64,000 nucleotides of DNA from Chionoecetes opilio (GCA_016584305.1 JACEEZ010010096.1:38501-102500); one strand, 5' to 3'; counted from the stretch's first letter, positions 32,750-45,683 are shown. The notes: a model not told the origin generated them from the sequence alone. Made by a program: numbers and translations.

Positions 32750-33680
32750 AGCATCAGGCAGACAGAGGGAGAGAGAGAGAGAGAGGAGGACCTATGTATT
32801 CCTGTGGCTGAGGACCCTTGCCTCACCACCTTCAGGCAGAGAGAGAGAGAGGACCTATGTATTACTGTGGCTGAGTACCCTTGCCTCACCACCTTCAGGC
32901 AGAGAGAGGGAGAGAGGAGAGGAAGGAACTATGTATTACTGTAGCTGAGGACCCTTGCCTCACCACCTTCAGGGAGAGAGGGAGAGAGAGGAGAGGAGAG
33001 GACCTATGTATTACTGTAGCTGAGGACCCTTGCCTCACCACCTTCAGGCAGAGAGAGAGAGAGGACCTATGTATTACTGTGGCTGAGGACCCTTGCCTCA
33101 CCACCTTCAGGCAGAGAGAGGGAGAGAGGAGAGGAAGGAACTATGTATTACTGTAGCTGAGGACCCTTGCCTCACCACCTTCAGGCAGAGAGAGAGAGAG
33201 GACCTATGTATTACTGTGGCTGAGGACCCTTGCCTCACCACCTTCAGGCAGAGAGAGGGAGAGAGGAGAGGAAGGAACTATGTATGGGAGCATGTAGTGT
33301 AGCTGAGGACCCTTGCCTCACCACCTTCAGGCAGACAGAGAGAGAGGACCTATGTATTCCTGTGGCTGAGTACCCTTGCCTCACCACCTTCAGGCAGAGA
33401 GAGAGAGAGAGGAGAGGAAGGAACTATGTTATTACTGTGGCTGAGTACCCTTGCCTCACCACCTTCAGGACAGAGAGGAGAGGAGAGGACCTATGTATTC
33501 CTGTGGCTGAGTACCCTTGCCTCACCACCTTCAGGAGGACAGAGGGAGAGAGACGAGAGGAGAGGAAGTACCTATGTATCCCTGTAGCTGAGGACCTTTG
33601 CCTCACCACCTTCAGGCAGGCAGACAGAGAGAGAGAGAGAGGAGAGGAAGGACCTATGTATTACTGTGACTGAGGACCCT
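32750..33680. repeat. ~60-bp tandem repeat, about 14 copies
   Basis: Unit: gaggacctatgtattactgt, ggctgaggacccttgcctca, ccaccttcaggcag and a variable (GA)n spacer. Confidence 0.92.
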
Positions 33681-33966
33681 TGCCTCACCACCTTCAGGAG
33701 AGCCAGTTAAGCATCCCTGTCATTCTCAAGGTCAAGGCTCAGGGTAGCAGGACACCACACGATACCTTTCAGATGTACAAATGAAAACCCTAGTACTGTT
33801 ACCTTGGAACTTGTACATAATTCGTTCCAGGAGACTGTTCAAATTCCTAAAAGTTTGAAATCCGAAGCAAATGTACGCGTGACGTTTGCTCGAATTCGTA
33901 GAAAACGCTCGAATTCTGGATCGAAATAAATCTCCAAAAAAATGTATGAATTCAAAGTTGTTCAAA

Positions 33967-34180
33967 TAAACCCCTTGAGTCCCAGAACGTAATTTCCATT
34001 GTAATTTAGGTGCCATTAGACGATTTTTAGTGACTATAAGCAATATGTTTATAGATATGACCTGTTTAGTATCCTTGTCCACTAACTAATTTGGTATATT
34101 TAGTGACTTTTCTTAATCTTATGGCTCGACAACAGACAATTTTATATAGCAAAGGAAAGATCTGGGCGTGAAAGGGTTAA
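33967..34180 (+). mobile_element. piggyBac-like MITE, copy 8
   Basis: Left flank ATAAA in place of TTAA, right end GGGTTAA. It lies within a longer element with ends near 33800 (gttaccttggaactt) and 34205 (agttccaaggtatcac), which it appears to have split. Confidence 0.8.
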
Positions 34181-34206
34181 GGGGCGTTCGAGTTCCAAGG
34201 TATCAC

Positions 34207-34481
34207 TGTACTGTTACCTTGTGTCACCTACGGGAAAGTATGTTACCTATGTGTCACCTACGGGAAAGTATGTTACCTATGTGTCACCTACAGGAAAGTA
34301 TGTTACCTATGTGTCACCTACGGGAAAATATGTTACCTATGTGTCACCTACGAGAAAATATGTTACCTATGTGTCACCTACGGGAAAATATGTTACCTAT
34401 GTGTCACCTACAGGAAAATATGTTACCTATGTGTCACCTACAGGAAAATATGTTACCTATGTGTCACCTACAGGAAAGTAA
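34207..34481. repeat. 30-bp tandem repeat, nine copies
   Basis: Unit tgtgtcacctacgggaaagt-atgttaccta. A multiple of 3, so frames stay open on the plus strand. Confidence 0.93.
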
Positions 34482-34750
34482 ATCATAATTCACTACACTA
34501 TACATCAGCCAACACAAAAGTACAACTATTTCCGACGCATCCGAGAAATAATTAATAGTCACTGATATAAAGGCCTTCTCCTACCACCATGTTTCAAAGA
34601 TTATACTACTTTCTCCCTACAGTTCAGACTCACATCTCACTCAATATACAAATAGCACAGAAGGTCCTCTACAAATGACAACAATACAACACCTTCATTA
34701 CTAAAAAATATATTATAGCTCTATAGTCCGTTATGAGGCAACACATTCGC
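34482..34750. other. No gene seen
   Basis: AT-rich, unremarkable. Confidence 0.5.
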
Positions 34751-35310
34751 TTGGCTCAACACACCTTGACTTGATCGGGGGGCATTGTTTCCTTCACACA
34801 CACACTGCCATCCAGGAGGCATCACTACCCCTCACACTACCACCCTCCCTTCCTTGACCACAACTAGTCAGTCTCGCTTGGCTCAACACACCTTGTCTTG
34901 ATCGGGGGGCATTGTTTCATTCACAGTGCCACCCTTCCTCCCCTGCCCACCAATGCTCACACTCTCGCTTAGCTCAACACACCTTGTCTTGATCGGGGGG
35001 CATTGTTCTCTTCACTCCCACTCTCCCTCCCCTGCCCACACTCTCGCTTAGCTCAACACACCTTGTCTTGATCGGGGGGCATTGTTCTCTTCACTCCCAC
35101 CCTTCCTCCCCTGCCCACCAATGCTCACACTCTCGCTTAGCTCAACACACCTTGTCTTGATCGGGGGGCATTGTTCTCTTCACTCCCACCCTTCTCCCCT
35201 GCCCACCACTAGTCAGTCTCGCTTGGCTCAACACACCTTGTCTTGATCGGGGGGCATTGTTTCCCTCACAGTGCCACTCCCTCCCCTGCCTAACACTATC
35301 AATCTCGCTC
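34750..35310. repeat. ~80-120-bp tandem repeat, six copies
   Basis: Core ggctcaacacaccttgtctt plus gatcggggggcattgttt; spacers vary in length (ccctcccctgcccac). Confidence 0.9.
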
Positions 35311-35639
35311 ACCACACACAACAAAATGCTCAGGTCTACTTATCTTATGACTGCTTAATAGTGTCACACAAATATACATCAGGCAATATATATGTAGGCT
35401 TAGGTATAGGAGCTTAACTTTAATTCGTCTAAATCAATCTATAAATTAATAACAAAATATGAAAAAGAATTAAGGTCAGTATACATGTAGTTCACTGATA
35501 CTTTGTTCATTCCTAATTTTCTATATACGTATCAATTTTTTTTTTTCTTCCATATATCAATTTTTCATTTTTCCAAGTATCAATTTTGTATTTTTCAAAG
35601 TATCTATTTTTTTTCTTCCATATATCAATTCTCTATTTT

Positions 35640-36780
35640 TCCATATTATCAATTCTTAATTTTTCCATTGATTTGAACTTTCAAAATTTTTCCATTGATT
35701 TGAACTTCTTAATTTTTTCCATTGATTTGAACTTTAATTTTTCCATTGATTTGAACTTTCTAACTTTTTCCATTGATTTGAACTTTCTAAATTTTTCCAG
35801 ATTTAAACTTTCTAAATTTTTCCATTGATTTGAACTTTCAAACTTTTTCCATTGATTTGAACGTTCTTAATTTTTCCATTGATTTGAACTTTCTAACTTT
35901 TTCCAGATTTGAACTTTCTAAATTTTTCCATTGATTTGAACTTTCTTAATTTTTCCATTGATTTGAACTTTCTAAATTTTATATTTGACGTTTTTCATTT
36001 TTCCATTGATTTGAACTTTCTTAATTTTTTCCATGATTTGAAATTTTCTAATTTTCCATTGATTTGAACTTTTTGATTTTTTCCATTGATTTGAACTTTA
36101 ATTTTTCCATTGATTTGAACTTTCTAACTTTTTCCAGATTTAAACTTTCTAAATTTTTCCATTGATTTGAACTTTCAAATTTTTTCCATTGATTTGAACT
36201 TTTTAATTTTTCCATTGATTTGAACGTTCTTAATTTTTCCATTGATTTGAACTTTCTAAATTTTTCCATTGATTTGAACTTTCTAAATTTTTCCATTGAT
36301 TTGAACGTTTTTCATTTTTCCATTGATTTGAACTTTCTAAATTTTTCCATTGATTTGAACGTTTTTCATTTTTCCATTGATTTGAACTTTCTAAATTTTT
36401 CCATTGATTTGAACTTTCTAAATTTTTCCATTGATTTGAACGTTTTTCATTTTTCCATTGATTTGAACTTTCTAAATTTTTCCATTGATTTGAACTTTTT
36501 TCATTTTTCCATTGATTTGAATTTCTAAATTTTTCCATTGATTTGAACTTTCTAAATTTTTCCATTGATTTGAACTTTCTAAATTTTTCCATTGATTTGA
36601 ACGTTCTTAATTTTTCCATTGATTTGAACTTTCTAAATTTTTCCATTGATTTGAACGTTTTTCATTTTTCCATTGATTTGAACTTTCTAAATTTTTCCAT
36701 TGATTTGAACTTTCTAAATTTTTCCATTGATTTGAACTTTCTAAATTTTCCATTGATTTGAAGGTTCTTACTTTTTCCGT
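35640..36780. repeat. 27-bp tandem repeat, about 40 copies
   Basis: Unit tttccattgatttgaacttt-ctaaatt with CGTTCTTA and CGTTTTTC variants that cluster. Very AT-rich; frames open on both strands are by-products. Confidence 0.93.
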
Positions 36781-37111
36781 TGATTTCCCGAGGCGCTGAG
36801 GACCTAATTAAGGCCTCACCACCTGTCACACACTTTAAAGAACAGTTAACGAAAGCACACCTGTTAATTCAATCACTAATTAACACATAACAACCACTGC
36901 TCCATTACAACGACATCACCTCAAGTCGTTACACCAGTGAACACAAATGACGTACTCACAAAATGGAAAATCTCTTAACACGTCAGCAGAAAATGGTGTA
37001 AAACTAGTGTCAATATATTAGTAACTTTCCAAAAACACGCACATAAAAATAATTCAATAAATCAATATGACAAATGGTAAGGAAATGTGTCGCTATGAAC
37101 CATAGACACAC
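36781..37111. other. No gene seen
   Basis: Unique sequence between the 27-bp array and the GID4 3' flank. Confidence 0.5.
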
Positions 37112-37290
37112 TACTCGCCACATGTTAAGTTGACGGAAACGGAACCCCTTCGCTCCCCCTTTCCGAACGCACGGGATTGGCCGAGGTGTTGGGTGAGAAT
37201 GCCTTACTCAAAGTTCTACCCTAAAGGCCCAACACCTCAGCCAGTCCCATGCATTCAGAAGGGGGTAGCGAAGGGGTCCCATTTTTCCCT
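37112..37290. mobile_element. Fold-back MITE with TACTCGCC ends, copy 3
   Basis: Left arm tactcgccacatgttaagtt; the right arm is cut off where piggyBac-like copy 9 begins. Confidence 0.68.
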
Positions 37291-37297
37291 AACATAA

Positions 37298-37509
37298 CCA
37301 ACACCTTTACGCCCAGAACGTAATTTCCATTGTAATTTGGGTACCATAAGATGATTTTTAGTGACTATAAGCAATATTTTAGAGATATGACCTGTTTAGT
37401 ATCTTTGACCACTAGTTTATTTGGTATATTCAGTCACTTTTCGTAATTTTATGGCTAACAACAGACAATTTTATATAGCAAAGGAGAGATCTGGGCGCGA
37501 AGGGGTTAA
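37298..37509 (+). mobile_element. piggyBac-like MITE, copy 9
   Basis: Left end altered (ACACCTTTACGCCCAGAACG), right end GAAGGGGTTAA intact. Inserted at the right edge of a fold-back MITE, about 290 bp past the GID4 stop. Confidence 0.76.
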
Positions 37510-37797
37510 CGAGCGACGAATATACAGACTACACACTTTACCCTCGCTCCCACTCCTTCCACTACACACTACACACTTTACCCTCCCTCCCTTCCCTTCC
37601 CTACCACTCAGCCAGTCAGCCAGATCAAGGAGCAGCCCGCCACACTCACATCACAGACGCCTCGCTGCTAAGAGAAAGCCCAGCCAGTTAAGACACCAAT
37701 GATTACACATTTTCTTATAGAGGAACAAATAAAACTTGACTTATTATGTCTATGCAATGGGTCACCGCACGCCACCCACACTCTCCCTCTCGGCCAC

Positions 37798-37861
37798 TTA
37801 TCTGAACTCGTAGATTTGAACGCTGTGCTCGGGAACGTGGGTCAGGTTGAGGGATTGGTAC
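37798..37861 (-). CDS. GID4: GID4 exon 4 (last)
   Basis: Completes the split Trp codon and encodes [20 protein letters not shown] then TAA. Acceptor tgcag|GTACC. The C-terminus packs into the degron site in known GID4 structures and is almost unchanged here. Confidence 0.94.
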
Positions 37862-38119
37862 CTGCATGGAGGAGGAGGAGGTGAGTGAGGGCTTCAGTGT
37901 ATTACATTCATACATACACATACACACTTATACACTACAGGTTGCCCTTCACTAATCCGGCTACCACGGGACCTCAGGACTGCCGGATTTTCGAATTTAC
38001 GGATTATTGATGTTTTGGCCCCTGACTCTATTATACAGCCAAATTCCCAACATCCGACTTGTCTAAACAACCGACTTTTTTCACCACCACATTGTGTCTT
38101 ATTTTGGCCATTTATTTTA

Positions 38120-38154
<35 letters not shown>

Positions 38155-40937
38155 AAAACATTGATTTGTGGCTTTATTTATGCATGAATTCTACTTTCGT
38201 GTCTACCACTGGATCGGCCTTCAAGAGCTGCATCTTTTATGTTCTATACCATTTTGTCCTTACGTTTATGGTTACTGTGATATCCGAACATCCGACTATT
38301 CCAATTATCCGACCTACCTTCGGTCCCCCCAAGGTCGGGTAATTAATACTTAGCTGTATGCCGTATATATTGTAACAGAAAATGACTACAGTTCTTTAAA
38401 AAAGCTATACAGCAGCAGATTTTAACAATTACGGCAAATAAATGAGAAGGAATGCCTGTTTGCCGTGGGAAGCGTGAGCATACGGCTGATTCTGGGTACA
38501 GCGCCATCAAAACATAAGCGGCGCCTCCCGAAAACAGTGGAGCGCCAACCCGGGAAATTTGAAACTGCGCTCTGAAATTCATGCCGGAAAACTGATGGCA
38601 CCGGAATATTGATTGCCGAATTAGTGCTGGTCAACCTGTGCCTGTATTCAGTAAATCCTCCCTTTAACAAACAAATTGCGGGAAGGAGGTGACGCTATAT
38701 CCAAAAATCCGTTAGATCCGAACTTTTCGCATACAACAAACTTGGTTCGTTATAAGAAAAAGTTAGTTATATAGAGGTCCGTAAAAGCGAGGGTTTACTA
38801 TATACACATTATCTACCTCAATGATAAAGACTTGCTTCTCTGTCTGTGTTTGTCCTGATGTTGGTCTTGCTCCGAGTCTCTGTGTATCTGTCTGTCTCTG
38901 TCTCTTCTCTCTCACACATGTAATGCTATAAGAGAAAAGGGTTCCATTGCTGTCTCTCTCATTTACAAACAAACACACACACACTACTAAAATGGCTACC
39001 CGAACTAAATTGGCTCACCCCTCTCTTTTATTTTTATTCTCTTACTGTCTTCTTTATAGGGACTGGCAACTAAGCGGGCTTTATGTTACCCTTTTTTGTT
39101 GTGCCCTTGGCCAGTTCCTTGAAAAAAAAAACTACTACTACTACTACTACACATGTACACTACAACCTTCACTACTGTCTGCATATGAAGAGGCTGTGGA
39201 GAAAGATTTTACAACAGAAATATTGGATGGATCTCCTTTAGAGTTCCTACATAACTTGTTAAGCATTATCTGTTTCCTGCTGATAATTAATAAAATATAT
39301 ATGAACATAAGAACATAATAAAGCTACAAGAGGCCGAGACCTCAGACATCACGTGGTCAGTTCCTGTAATATGAGTTATAAATCAAATAAGTCAGTTACA
39401 TTCAATCAGCAAAAATTAGTTATGTACTTCGAAATATTTCATAAAACAAGCTTCATGGGACTACAATTGTTCTTCAAGTCCTGTCAAGAAAGTAATAATC
39501 GCATGATAAATAAAAAATTAGCATTAAATAAGTAAACATAGAAATAAAAACTAATTTCATGGGACTACAATTTCTCATAAACATCCTGAAAAAAAAAATA
39601 ATAACTATGACCAAAAAAAAAAAAAAAAGTATTGAAAAAATGTACCTATAAATAAACAAAAACAAGCGACGTACTTCTAAATATCTCATAAAATAGCCTT
39701 AAATGAGACAACAAATTTTCTTAAAACATCCCTGAAAAAAACCCCATTCAGCGACAATGACATGATAACAGAAAAAGAATGACAAAGTAACCCTATATAT
39801 AAGCAAAAGACGAATGTATGAATGCAGCATAGAATAAGTTAACATATAAATAAGAAAAGAAAGTATGTATGAATGCAGCATAGAATTAGTTAACATGTAA
39901 ATAAGAAAGAGAGTATGTATGAATGAAGCATAGAATTAGTTAACATATAAATAAGAAAAGAGAGTATGTATGAATGAAGCATAGAATTAGTTAACATATA
40001 AATAAGAAAGAGAAAGTATGTATGAATGCAGCATAGAATTAGTTAACATGTAAATAAGAAAGAGAAAGTATGTATGAATGCAGCATAGAATAGTTAACAT
40101 ATAAATAAGAAAGAGAAGTATGTATGAATGCAGCATAGAATTAGTTAACATATAAATAAGAAAGAGAAAGTATGTATGAATGCAGCATAGAATTAGTTAA
40201 CATGTAAATAAGAAAGAGAAAGTATGTATGAATGCAGCATAGAATTAGTTAACATATAAATAAGAAAGAGAAAGTATGTATGAATGCAGCATAGAATTAG
40301 TTAACATGTAAATAAGAAAGAGAAAGTATGTATGAATGAAGCATAGAATTAGTTAACATATAAATAAAAAAAGAGAAAGTATGTATGAATGAAGCATAGA
40401 ATTAGTTAACATGTAAATAAGAAAGAGAAAGTATGAATGAATGCAGCATAGAATTAGTTAACATATAAATAAGAAAGAGAAAGTATGTATGAATGCAGCA
40501 TAGAATTAGTTAACATGTAAATAAGAAAGAGAAAGTATGTATGAATGAAGCATAGAATTAGTTAACATATAAATAAAAAAAGAGAAAGTATGTATGAATG
40601 AAGCATAGAATTAGTTAACATGTAAATAAGAAAGAGAAAGTATGAATGAGGGAAGCATAGAATTAGTTAACCTATAAATACAGTAAACAAAAAAACAGAT
40701 ATCTATACCAAGCAAAACAGCCTGTAGTCTCACCATTCCGAGGTGCAAAACCAAGAAAAATAATAAAAATAGCCTATATATAATATCATTCCTGAAAAAG
40801 ATAATTATGTGATGCATAGTAACAGGAGAAGAATAAATAAGCAGCCCATCGTAAAGTAATCAAACAAAAAAAAAGTATATGTAAAAAAATGTAAATAAAA
40901 GTAAAAAAAATCTAGGTGTAGTATATATAGCTAGGAG

Positions 40938-40977
<40 letters not shown>

Positions 40978-43900
40978 GGAGGAGGTCCGAATCACGTCAA
41001 AGTCCGAGCAATGAGGGTCCGACTACGAGAGGGTTTACTGTATATAAACAAAGCAAAACCTGTGGTAGAGTCTCACCATTCCGAGGTGCGGTGGTAGTAG
41101 TAGCCGTCGATGGTTGCCGCACTCTTCTGAAAGCAGATGTAATAGAACCCGGCGAAGGATGCGCCGTTGATGTCCTTGACGGTGTGGTCCGGCACCAGGA
41201 AGTGCTCCTTCCACCGCATGAACACGTGCTCCGAGTCCTTCAGCACCGAGTAGTCAAAGGTGTCCGAGTTGAAGGTCTTGGTGTACTGGTAGAAGGGAGG
41301 AAACTTGCCCTGAAAAAGAGGTTACCAAGTATTAGAAGAAGTATTAGAGTATTAGAAAGCATTAACCCGTGGGCTGCGGCAAGCCTTCCGGAAGGCTCTT
41401 CTGAGGGACTGCGGCAAGCCTTCTGGAAGGCTCTTCTGAGGGACTGCGGCAAGCCTTCCGGAAGGCTCTTCTGAGGGACTGCGGCAAGCCTTCCGGAAGG
41501 CTCTTCTGAGGGACTGCGGCATGCCTTCCGGAAGCGCAATTTTCAATTGCATACAAAAACTGCACCAACATTCATAGAAGTCTACAAACTGTGTCACATA
41601 TACGCTTTGATGTCAGCCCTCGATAACACACACCACCATCTGCCTAACTACGCTGTACGTAGAGATATACCAATCCTTGGGATTTTCCCCAAGATTTTGG
41701 GATTTAGGTCCTGGCGTTGGGATATTTTTTGTCTATCTTGGGACTTTTGGAGAGATTATTCAAGTATTTCTCCAGTAGTTTATCTCAAGGTACAGTACAA
41801 CGGTACCTATGCTTACCTTGAGATAAACTACTGGAGAAATACTTGAGTAATCCCCTTAAAATCTTGGGAAAAATCCCAAGGAGTGGCACCCCTGATCCCA
41901 CCTCAGCAGTCGCTCGCCAGCGATTTGGTGCCATTCGTGCCAGATATTTCAACTCCCGACCACAGCCCCATACGTTTGGGTTAAAAATAGATATATTGCC
42001 GGATGCGGATTTTTACTACCTTGACGTTGATGTGATTTTCATCCAATTCTGTAATGGTCACTGTTTTTCTCACATCCCCGCACTGGTGGCACTTCAAAAA
42101 TCTTTGCTCCCGCAGTTCCCGGGTTAACCAAGTACTATTAGAAGGTGTTTTTCTTATCCTAATACAATTTTTTTTAATTTTTTTTTATAGAAACTAAAAC
42201 TGTACTTACATATATACTGTAAGAAAGAAGAGTTGTATATACAGTATGTGAAAATGATACAATTTATGACCAAGAATTAAAAGTATTACCTATCATAGCC
42301 AGTAGTTTTCTCCTCCTTATATGCATAAAAGACATACATCATTTTCTATCACAAACCCCTATACTCTGCAAGAAAAGAGAGATTTGTAAATGCGAAAATG
42401 ATACTGTACAATAAATTACCAAGTTATAAAAGTAGCAAAGTATATCTCTCATCCTGATATGATAAAAAGAAGAGGTTTTTTTTAATCACAAAAAGTTACT
42501 GCAATAAAGGAGTTTTCTTTATATATGTGAAAATGATAAAAAAATTCCAAGTTATAAAAGTAGTCAGTGTTTTTATCATACCCATATGAAAAAAAGAAAA
42601 GATGAGTTTTTTAATCACAAACCCATATATAATGTAAGAAAGGAGTTTTATAAAGTATGTGAAAATGATAAAATAAATCATCAAGTTATAAAAGTAGTCA
42701 GTGTTTTTATCATACCCATATATGAAAAAAAGAAAAGATGAGTTTTTTAATCACAAACCCATATATAATGCAAGTAAGGAGTTTTATATAGTAGGTGAAA
42801 ATGATAAAATAAATTACCCAGTATTAATTAAAAGTAGTCAGTATTTTTCTCGTCCTGATATGATAAATAAAAACATACATCTTTTTTTTATGACAAACCC
42901 ATAACTACTGCAAGAAAGAAGTTTTGTAAATATGAGAACGCTACAATAAACTATGTTCTGTGGAGTACTTGGCACTTCCCTGATATCTATACCTTATGAT
43001 ATGTTTTCTTAATTACTCAACGTCTTCCATCTTCACATCATTCACCAAAACTTATATATAACAACCTTTACTTGCTTCCTCTACAACACTACAAGACAGC
43101 ACACAATCTCACCCAGTGTTTTTTGTCCACCTCCTCGTCCGCGTCCCACTTTCTGGTCAGGAAGGGATACTTTTCACTGATAATTTCCCCGTCGAAGAAT
43201 GTGGTGAGGGTTGGGTACTCTTCCGTGAGGCCCTTGATCTTGAGGTAACCGCATAGGTAGGAGTTTGCCTCGTCAACATGCTGGGGAACATGGCAAAGTA
43301 CTCATTAGGTTACTCCAACAGAAGATACTCCATTTATTGCTATCCTTGCATTCCCTCCTTGCAGGGGCGTGTTGAGGATCTTCAAATATTGGGGTCTTAG
43401 CCCAGTCTAGAGATCATTAGAATTTTACTAGATCATTTTCAATTTATTTAAGAGTACAGTATAATGAATATGAGATGTGAGACACTGCTCTACCAAAAAA
43501 GATCCGGTATTTTGTTTGCTTAGTCAAAAGATCCGGTATTTTGTTTGCTTAGTCAAAAGATCCGGTATTTTGTTTGTTTAGTTAGGATTCAACGTTGTTA
43601 TTATAGTTATTGTCATCAGCAGGAGTAAAACCCTAAGAAAAAAAAAGATAACTTTGTTGGCGTGAAGAAGCAGTCCTATAGATTGTATTGAATATTGCCA
43701 ATGCTTTGTTTGATACTGAAATCTGACCCACCTGGTTTTATAACTTCTGCCTCTATTGCGTGACAAATCAAGGACCCCTTTTGAACTGTTTTATTTCTGT
43801 GCTTTGTCCTTCTGATATTCTCTTATTCTCCTTCCCAGGTCTTTTGGCGTCTCATCTGTCTGTTGCACTCCACATCTCTCTTGTCCTGCTCATAAATAAT

Positions 43901-44717
43901 ATGCAATCAGCATATGCCAACTAACATCTAACCAAATCTCTTTGTTTCTTGCTATCATTTTGTGTTGGCCTCAGTCAGAGCTATTCTTATTTTTGTAAAA
44001 AAAAAAAAAAAACTATTTAACCTCCGGGGCTATTCATAACACATTGAGTTTATTGCTCCCAACGCCCAGGCCTAACTACGCCTTTGCCTGCTTGCATGTT
44101 CCAACCCTCTCTCCTTTCTCTGACATACTCTAACACTCTAATCTTTCTATTACAGTATGGGGCGTCCTCTAGCACCCGCCACAACCACCACTACACTCAT
44201 ACATACTCTCTAACTCATCTCACTTTCTTTCGCCATGACTTTCTATAGGACCAAACCACCTCACTGCGCCTCACCCATCAACCACCCCACATTTCACCCC
44301 CTACACCTTACAATAACCCATTTCAACCCATTCCCCTTTGTCCTAACCCATACCAGACCCATATTGACACCACACAAGCAAAGCGTCCAATACTACTTTC
44401 ACTATCACCACATGTCTCATAAATTTCCCAAGGACAAAATACCACATAAATAATAATACCAATACCACAAAGCCCACCAATATTATAAGGCACGAAGGAA
44501 TACCAGTGTACCAGAAATATTATAAGATTTAGAGAATTATTAAAAAATCACAAAATATTACCTGTAACACAACTTCAACGTCGTATGATTGCCCTTTGGA
44601 TTTCTGATGGCCCTGAAATCTCGAGCCATTATATAACAAACTACGTGTCACGCCGGGCTGCCAAGAGTTTGCTGGGGGCGGTGGGTCCAGGGCAGCCATC
44701 TCCGTCTTAACAGGCAT
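37798..44717 (-). CDS. GID4: GID4, substrate receptor of the GID/CTLH E3 ligase, whole gene
   Basis: GID4 (Vid24) is the subunit of the GID/CTLH ubiquitin ligase that recognises N-terminal proline degrons; in yeast this removes gluconeogenic enzymes. Four minus-strand exons (44562-44717, 43113-43280, 41077-41309, 37798-37861) join in phases 0, 0 and 2 to give 206 residues. Recognisable stretches are [71 protein letters not shown] and the ending [15 protein letters not shown], close to human GID4 throughout. The Glu of WKE and the FAGFYYICF strand that line the degron pocket in human GID4 are kept. The start MPVKTE matches an internal Met of the longer human protein. The frame stays open to an ATG at 44801, so a short N-terminal extension is possible. 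Confidence 0.95.
37862..38647. other. GID4 intron 3, near exon 4
   Basis: 37935-38345 starts gttgcccttcactaatccgg and ends attatccgacctaccttcgg; with poly-T at 38114-38153 it is probably another old TA-type element, ends not resolved. Confidence 0.4.
38648..38804. mobile_element. Small inverted-repeat element
   Basis: Starts cagtaaatcctccctttaac and ends aaaagcgagggtttactata, weak inverse copies. In GID4 intron 3. Confidence 0.5.
39305..39370 (-). mobile_element. Non-LTR tail fragment, minus strand
   Basis: gaacataagaacataataaa and gctacaagaggccgagacct, inverse of the tail. GID4 intron 3. Confidence 0.6.
39815..40680. repeat. 52-bp tandem repeat with 104-bp higher order
   Basis: Seventeen units with agaattagttaacat, aaataagaaagagaaagtat and gtatgaatgcagcat. 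From about 40200 on, taacatAtaaa and taacatGtaaa forms alternate strictly, giving a dimeric unit. Confidence 0.9.
40880..41040. mobile_element. Inverted-repeat element with GTAAAACCTC ends, right part
   Basis: Keeps tctaggtgtagtatatatag, a poly-A run and the right end tccgactacgagagggttta. No clear left end. Lies next to GID4 exon 3. Confidence 0.6.
41077..41309 (-). CDS. GID4: GID4 exon 3
   Basis: Encodes residues 109-186, [20 protein letters not shown] through YYYHRTSEW. Contains [10 protein letters not shown] and [15 protein letters not shown], the strands around the proline-degron pocket. Acceptor ttcag|GGC, phase 0. The donor falls inside a Trp codon, TG|GTGAGA, phase 2. A short copy of this donor lies about 350 bp further into the intron. 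Confidence 0.95.
41376..41535. repeat. 35-bp tandem repeat, four and a half copies
   Basis: Unit gggactgcggcaagccttcc-ggaaggctcttctga; contains the palindrome ccttccggaagg. GID4 intron 2. Confidence 0.9.
41675..41881. mobile_element. Palindromic MITE in GID4 intron 2
   Basis: Ends ccttgggattttccccaaga and tcttgggaaaaatcccaagg pair; the inner arms around caagtatttctccagtagtt and aactactggagaaatacttg are perfect inverse copies. Confidence 0.75.
42240..42910. repeat. ~125-150-bp degenerate tandem repeat, five copies
   Basis: Each copy has gtgaaaatgataaaataaat, aagttataaaagtagtcagt and aatcacaaacccatatataa. GID4 intron 2. Confidence 0.82.
43113..43280 (-). CDS. GID4: GID4 exon 2
   Basis: Encodes residues 53-108, [17 protein letters not shown] through [12 protein letters not shown]. 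Acceptor cccag|CAT and donor TGG|GTGAGA, phase 0 at both ends. Nearly every position matches vertebrate GID4. Confidence 0.95.
43490..43583. repeat. 29-bp tandem repeat, three copies
   Basis: Unit caaaagatccggtattttgt-ttgcttagt. GID4 intron 1. Confidence 0.88.
44562..44717 (-). CDS. GID4: GID4 exon 1
   Basis: Encodes residues 1-52, [19 protein letters not shown] through YDVEVVLQ. Proline-rich start, then the conserved [22 protein letters not shown] segment that opens the beta-barrel. Donor CAG|GTAATA, phase 0. Confidence 0.93.
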
Positions 44718-45683
44718 TGTGGAGTGGGTGGAACGGGTGAAAAAAGGGGAAATATGGTCAAAGGGTGAGTAGTCAGCCTGCCTCGACGGATGTAAACACA
44801 AGACTGAGCTGCCAAGTTTGGTTTTACATTTTGATTATGTATTATTAAGCCTTAAAATCCATCTCTAAGACCCCATAGTTAACAAAAGAATAATTTGTAG
44901 TTATTTTCATACATAGAGGTTACTTTTATATAGTTGATATGGTTATAGTTTGTAGGTATGGTCCTTATTCCCTTGTCTAAAGTCTAAACTAAAAAGGCTT
45001 TCTATATTATATTAATTGTTAAGATTGTATAACTGATAGTAAAATTAATATGTAGGTTTTTTTCAATTATCTGCTTTATCAATATAGGGTCAGTTTGGCT
45101 TTATTGCATGTAGTCATAATTTTAAGAAGTGCGAGGCCTTGCATGTATGATATTACTCTCATGTCTAATACTGCATTATATAGACTGTAGTATTAATAGA
45201 AAGATGAATATATGAGCTTTAACAGGTGCCTGGTTTATGAATACATGGCTGGTATGGCTTATAAATGACTGTAGATAAGAATGATTATTTGAAGATATGA
45301 CAGAGATGGAAGCTACTGGATCAATCAGCGATTCATTATCTTTTTGTCCTATGAGTCACTAGGTATAAATATCTCGATGACGATGATTATTCTGATGATA
45401 TTACAGATGATTGTGATGATTAATTAAACTAATCATGCCATATGGAACGTCGACATATGAATCGTGGAGTGCAATGACAGAATGTGAGAAGAGAAGTGAT
45501 AAAGAGGAGGAAGCAAAGACTACCTAGGCATATTAAGGACAGAAGGGGAAAGATTAGAGGCAAAGAAAAGACCTTCATATCATGCCTTGTGAGGGATAAA
45601 AAGGTTCATGACTTTACGACAACACAGGCTGAACACAGAAAACGGAGCTCTGAAAGGGGAGACTCTAGAATAAAGGGAGGATA
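44718..45683. other. GID4 5' flank, no further gene
   Basis: The first 80 bp may be GID4 leader. 44820-45480 is AT-rich and unique. A plus frame at 45484-45684 is basic and low in complexity, with no family recognised. Confidence 0.45.
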
